Assembly (NCBI GenBank): GCA_900770225.1 | Contig: CAAGJU010000247.1 | Location: 1 to 9,767, forward strand | Source: Lachnospiraceae bacterium | GTDB lineage: Bacteria > Bacillota > Clostridia > Lachnospirales > Lachnospiraceae | Length of the DNA: 9,767 bases | Reading direction: 5' to 3' | In this document: piece after piece, positions 7,166-9,767 of the stretch | Position numbering within the stretch: the stretch's first letter is position 1 | Layout: each line of letters begins with the position of its first letter | The notes under the pieces: model-generated | What the model saw: the letters and a program-made list of their open reading frames with translations, nothing else | The model's database searches: none | Told to the model about the DNA's origin: nothing | Position numbers and translations under genes: made by a program

Positions 7166-7191
7166 CAGGCATGCCTTCGATGCAGTGCCTG
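7166..7191 (+). other. Short hairpin in the rel-hydrolase gap
   Basis: CAGGCATGC (7166-7174) pairs with GCAGTGCCTG (7182-7191), with one bulged G and a 7-nt loop. There is no following T-run, so it is not a clear terminator. It could be an RNA-processing or stability element between rel and the next gene, or chance. Confidence 0.3.
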
Positions 7192-7243
7192 AGAAACTGA
7201 TTTGGCATCAAAGCAGAGAACGGCAGGCTGACAGGAGAAAAAT

Positions 7244-7900
7244 ATGGCGGGAATGCGCATTTCGAGTCTGATACTCGGCATGATATCGACAAATGTATAT
7301 TTTGTGCAGAATACAGAGACAAATCACCTGATCATCATTGATCCGGCGGCCTCGGCAGACAGGATTAAGAATAAAATTGCTGCCATGCAGGGGATTCCGG
7401 AGGCGATTCTCCTCACGCACGGACACTATGACCATTTTGGCGCGGCGGCAGAAGTCCGCGAGGCATATACTCTGGAGGACGGAAGTCATATTCCCGTGAT
7501 CTGCGAGGAAGAGGAACAGGCCGTTCTGGATGATCCGGAGGCAAATACCTCCCCCATGCATGGGGTGTCGGCCACGCTGAAAGCCGATCAGTATGTGAAG
7601 GATGGCGACATCCTTCATCTGGCCGGCTTTACGATCCGCGTGCTGCACACGCCGGGACATACGATCGGCGGTGCCTGCTATTACTTCCCGGAGGAACATG
7701 CGCTTTTCAGCGGGGATACGCTGTTCTGTGAATCCTACGGGAGAACAGATTTCCCGACCGGCAGCAGCCGGCAGATGACGGAGAGCGTGCGCAGACTGCT
7801 GCGTGAGCTTCCGGAGGATACCGATGTGTATCCGGGCCATGAGTATACGACGACGATCGCGCGCGAGAAGCGCTATAACCCGCTGGCTTACGGCGCATGA
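7244..7900 (+). CDS. Metallo-beta-lactamase-fold hydrolase, glyoxalase II-like
   Basis: The product is a 218-aa single-domain hydrolase of the metallo-beta-lactamase superfamily, YcbL/GloB-like subgroup. All metal ligands expected for a two-metal site are visible: HGHYDH (H59, H61, D63, H64), H139 in TPGHTIGG, D158 in FSGDTLF and H199 in YPGHEYTTT. The PGHEYT ending resembles glyoxalase II-type thioesterases. The C-terminal substrate domain of true glyoxalase II (about 250 aa) is lacking, so the substrate is unknown and may be a small thioester or other ester. There is no signal peptide, so it should be cytoplasmic. AGGAG at 7233-7237 lies 6 nt before the ATG, supporting this start over the ATG three codons later. 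It sits 105 bp after rel and 83 bp before hemZ, an arrangement common in Clostridia, with no functional link proven. Confidence 0.92.
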   Translation: MAGMRISSLILGMISTNVYFVQNTETNHLIIIDPAASADRIKNKIAAMQGIPEAILLTHGHYDHFGAAAEVREAYTLEDGSHIPVICEEEEQAVLDDPEANTSPMHGVSATLKADQYVKDGDILHLAGFTIRVLHTPGHTIGGACYYFPEEHALFSGDTLFCESYGRTDFPTGSSRQMTESVRRLLRELPEDTDVYPGHEYTTTIAREKRYNPLAYGA

Positions 7901-7967
7901 TGCTGCATATGAGAACTAAGAGCGAGACGGCAGATATGATCCCTCGCGAAGTCAGAATTACACCCTG

Positions 7968-7973
7968 AGGAGG
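7968..7973 (+). promoter_or_regulatory. Ribosome binding site for the hemZ GTG start
   Basis: AGGAGG lies 10 nt before the GTG at 7984. It is the strongest ribosome binding site in the window and fixes a non-ATG start, since the first in-frame ATG lies well inside the conserved N-terminal region. Confidence 0.8.
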
Positions 7974-7983
7974 AAACAGGACA

Positions 7984-9510
7984 GTGACATCGTTTACCCT
8001 GCGGTTCAGCCGCAGAATATTCGAATATGATGTGTTTCACCTGATCCAGGCGTTCTTTCCCTTCTCAGAGGCTGCCATCTGGTATTCGGGAGAGGAAAAA
8101 CCTTCCGGTGCTTACGATGCGGATTTTGCCGTGGAGTATACGGATGACCGGGTCAGCTTTTCCTGCATGACAGCAAACGGCGAGAGCTTCGGCAGTGAAG
8201 TTCCGATCACGGACTGGCAGGACAGGCATCAGACGAAAAATGAGGTGAAAGGCCTCGTCTACCGTGTGTTGTCCGAACGAACGGGGAAAAAGCTTCCCTG
8301 GGGTGATCTCACGGGCATCCGCCCGACCAAGATCGTCATGGAAATGGCGGAAGAAGGCAGAACGGAGGAAGAGATCCGCAGCTGCCTGCAGCAGCAGTAT
8401 TTTGTCAGCGATGAAAAAATCTCGCTGTCTGTTCACACAGTCAGCCGCGAAAGGTCAATCCTGTCCCGCTGTCATACGGTGAAGGGATCGCCGGACGGCA
8501 GGAAGGGGTACAGCCTGTATGTGGATGTTCCGTTCTGCCCGTCGATCTGTCTCTACTGCACGTTCGGATCGCACCGTCTCGATGTGTTCCGCGACCGCAT
8601 GGCGCCGTATTTCAGGTCTCTGTATAAGGAACTCCGTTTTGTGGGCCGGAGTATGCGGGAACTGGACTACTGTCTGGATACCATTTATATCGGCGGTGGT
8701 ACTCCGACATCCATTCCGCCGGAACAGCTGGATGAGCTGCTCGGTGTGATCTGTGCGGAATTTGATCTTTCACAGCTGCAGGAATTTACCGTGGAAGCCG
8801 GGCGGCCGGATACGGTATCCGATGCCATTCTCGAGGTGCTGAGAAAGTATCCTGTGACGAGAATTTCCATCAATCCGCAGACGATGGTGCAGAAGACACT
8901 CGACCTGATCGGGCGTGAGCATACGACAGAGCAGACCGTGGATGCTTTTCAGAGAGCTCGTGCAGCCGGCTTTGGCAATATCAATATGGATATGATCGTC
9001 GGCCTTCCGGGCGAGGGAGAAGCGGAGATCCGGCAGACACTGGACGGCATCGCCGCCCTTTCACCGGAGAGCCTCACGGTTCACTCCCTTGCGCTCAAGC
9101 GCGCGGCCAGACTCAATCAGAACAGAGATGCGTGGGAATCTGTGTCCTTTGCCAGCTCTCCCGCCATCATGCAGATGACGACGCAGACAGCTTCGGCACT
9201 TGGCATGACGCCCTATTACCTGTACAGGCAGAAAAATATGGCCGGCAATTTTGAAAACGTCGGCTATGCCGCACCGGGCAGGGCGTGCATCTACAATGTC
9301 CTGATCATGGAAGAGCAGCAGACCATCATGGCCTGCGGAAGCGGTGCTTCCACCAAGTTTGTTTTTGAAGGCGGGAAGCGGATTGAAAGAGCCGAGAATG
9401 TCAAGGATCTGGACAACTACATCGGCAGATTTGACGAAATGATCGACAGAAAACGGACGGGGCTGGAAAAATACCTGTCCGGCACCGGGAATACGGTTAT
9501 ACACAGTTAG
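7984..9510 (+). CDS. hemZ: Radical SAM coproporphyrinogen dehydrogenase-like protein HemZ
   Basis: HemZ is a radical SAM protein related to HemN and HemW and is annotated as an oxygen-independent coproporphyrinogen III dehydrogenase. The product is 508 aa, close to the roughly 500 aa of Bacillus HemZ. Residues 1-175 form the HemZ-specific N-terminal region, including the GDLTGIRPTKI segment. The radical SAM core starts with YVDVPFCPSICLYCTF: C185, C189 and C192 form the CX3CX2C ligand set for the 4Fe-4S cluster. The glycine motif IGGGTPTS is at 236-243, followed by SINPQTM and MDMIVGLPGEGE. The C-terminal part has ACGSGASTKFVF and a YIGRFDEMIDRK ending. The fourth Cys of HemN (CX3CX2CXC) is absent, which fits HemZ or HemW. 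Many anaerobes keep hemZ without an obvious full heme pathway, so the substrate here is not certain. Translation starts at GTG. Confidence 0.93.
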   Translation: MTSFTLRFSRRIFEYDVFHLIQAFFPFSEAAIWYSGEEKPSGAYDADFAVEYTDDRVSFSCMTANGESFGSEVPITDWQDRHQTKNEVKGLVYRVLSERTGKKLPWGDLTGIRPTKIVMEMAEEGRTEEEIRSCLQQQYFVSDEKISLSVHTVSRERSILSRCHTVKGSPDGRKGYSLYVDVPFCPSICLYCTFGSHRLDVFRDRMAPYFRSLYKELRFVGRSMRELDYCLDTIYIGGGTPTSIPPEQLDELLGVICAEFDLSQLQEFTVEAGRPDTVSDAILEVLRKYPVTRISINPQTMVQKTLDLIGREHTTEQTVDAFQRARAAGFGNINMDMIVGLPGEGEAEIRQTLDGIAALSPESLTVHSLALKRAARLNQNRDAWESVSFASSPAIMQMTTQTASALGMTPYYLYRQKNMAGNFENVGYAAPGRACIYNVLIMEEQQTIMACGSGASTKFVFEGGKRIERAENVKDLDNYIGRFDEMIDRKRTGLEKYLSGTGNTVIHS

Positions 9511-9524
9511 AAAACAGATAAAAG

Positions 9525-9746
9525 GTTACGGTTCATTTTTGTCAGCTATTGTCACATATGGAGACTTCCAGTCTCGACGGAGCGATGAGCACTTGCTGAG
9601 AGCGACCGAAGGGAAGCTCGAAGCTTACGTGCGACGCCTGTCGGCGCAGTTAACGAGCTTTGCGAGTTTACAAGCCGACCGCTCTTGCTTGTCCTCGGCT
9701 TGGTAGTCTCCATATGTTCCAAGGTGCTGACGAATCCGAACGGTAA
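9525..9746. repeat. Large intergenic structured repeat with long inverted arms
   Basis: The outer arms 9525-9570 and 9701-9746 are imperfect inverted repeats. ACATATGGAGACT at 9554-9566 pairs perfectly with 9705-9717, and further out GTCAGC pairs with GCTGAC, with GTTAC and GTTC blocks beyond. Inside is a second hairpin: CTCG 9617-9620 with CGAG 9663-9666, AAGCT 9621-9625 with AGCTT 9656-9660, and TGCG 9630-9633 with CGCA 9645-9648. A short AGAGCG/CGCTCT stem joins the layers (9599-9604 with 9680-9685). The core 9580-9596 recurs inverted at 4046-4062. It has no ORF of note and no flanking duplication that I can see. It may be a MITE-like non-autonomous element or a structured RNA. It fills nearly all of the 257 bp after hemZ. 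Confidence 0.85.
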
Positions 9747-9767
9747 CGATTAAAACAGATCATAAAG

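Noticed and set aside
9511..9767. A T-box leader for a downstream aminoacyl-tRNA synthetase gene
   Set aside because: The conserved T-box sequence is not present, and the structure is explained by the inverted-repeat element.

Overview
The window looks like chromosomal DNA of an anaerobic Clostridia-type Firmicute, most likely in or near Lachnospiraceae. This is inferred from the gene order recJ, apt, rel, metallo-beta-lactamase-fold hydrolase, hemZ (all on the + strand), from a HemZ-type rather than HemN-type radical SAM enzyme, from strong purine-rich ribosome binding sites and from the moderately GC-rich codon use. No RNA gene, insertion sequence, CRISPR array or phage gene is visible.

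Left part (1-2002): a 12-bp tandem repeat, nine copies, runs from the window edge almost to the first ATG of an unrecognised secreted, membrane-anchored protein. That protein has a signal peptide, low-complexity acidic repeats, Ig-like extracellular segments and a C-terminal membrane anchor. Its gene carries three further in-frame tandem repeats with units of 30, 36 and 21 bp. Its true start, and whether another gene overlaps it from upstream, cannot be settled here.

Middle (2003-7138): recJ (5'-3' single-strand exonuclease) is preceded by a decayed 27-bp coding-type repeat that ends exactly at its best start codon. After an intergenic hairpin there is a good sigma-A-type promoter, then apt (adenine salvage) and rel (bifunctional (p)ppGpp synthetase/hydrolase). 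apt and rel are closely spaced and probably cotranscribed, joining purine salvage to the stringent response.

Right part (7139-9767): a glyoxalase-II-like metal hydrolase and hemZ follow on the same strand and may extend the same transcript. After hemZ lies a roughly 220-bp element with long imperfect inverted arms and an internal hairpin. Its 17-nt core recurs exactly, in the opposite orientation, inside the hairpin between recJ and apt. These two elements look like a large and a small member of one intergenic structured-repeat family and are the most interesting non-coding signal in the window. The housekeeping genes themselves look intact and ordinary.
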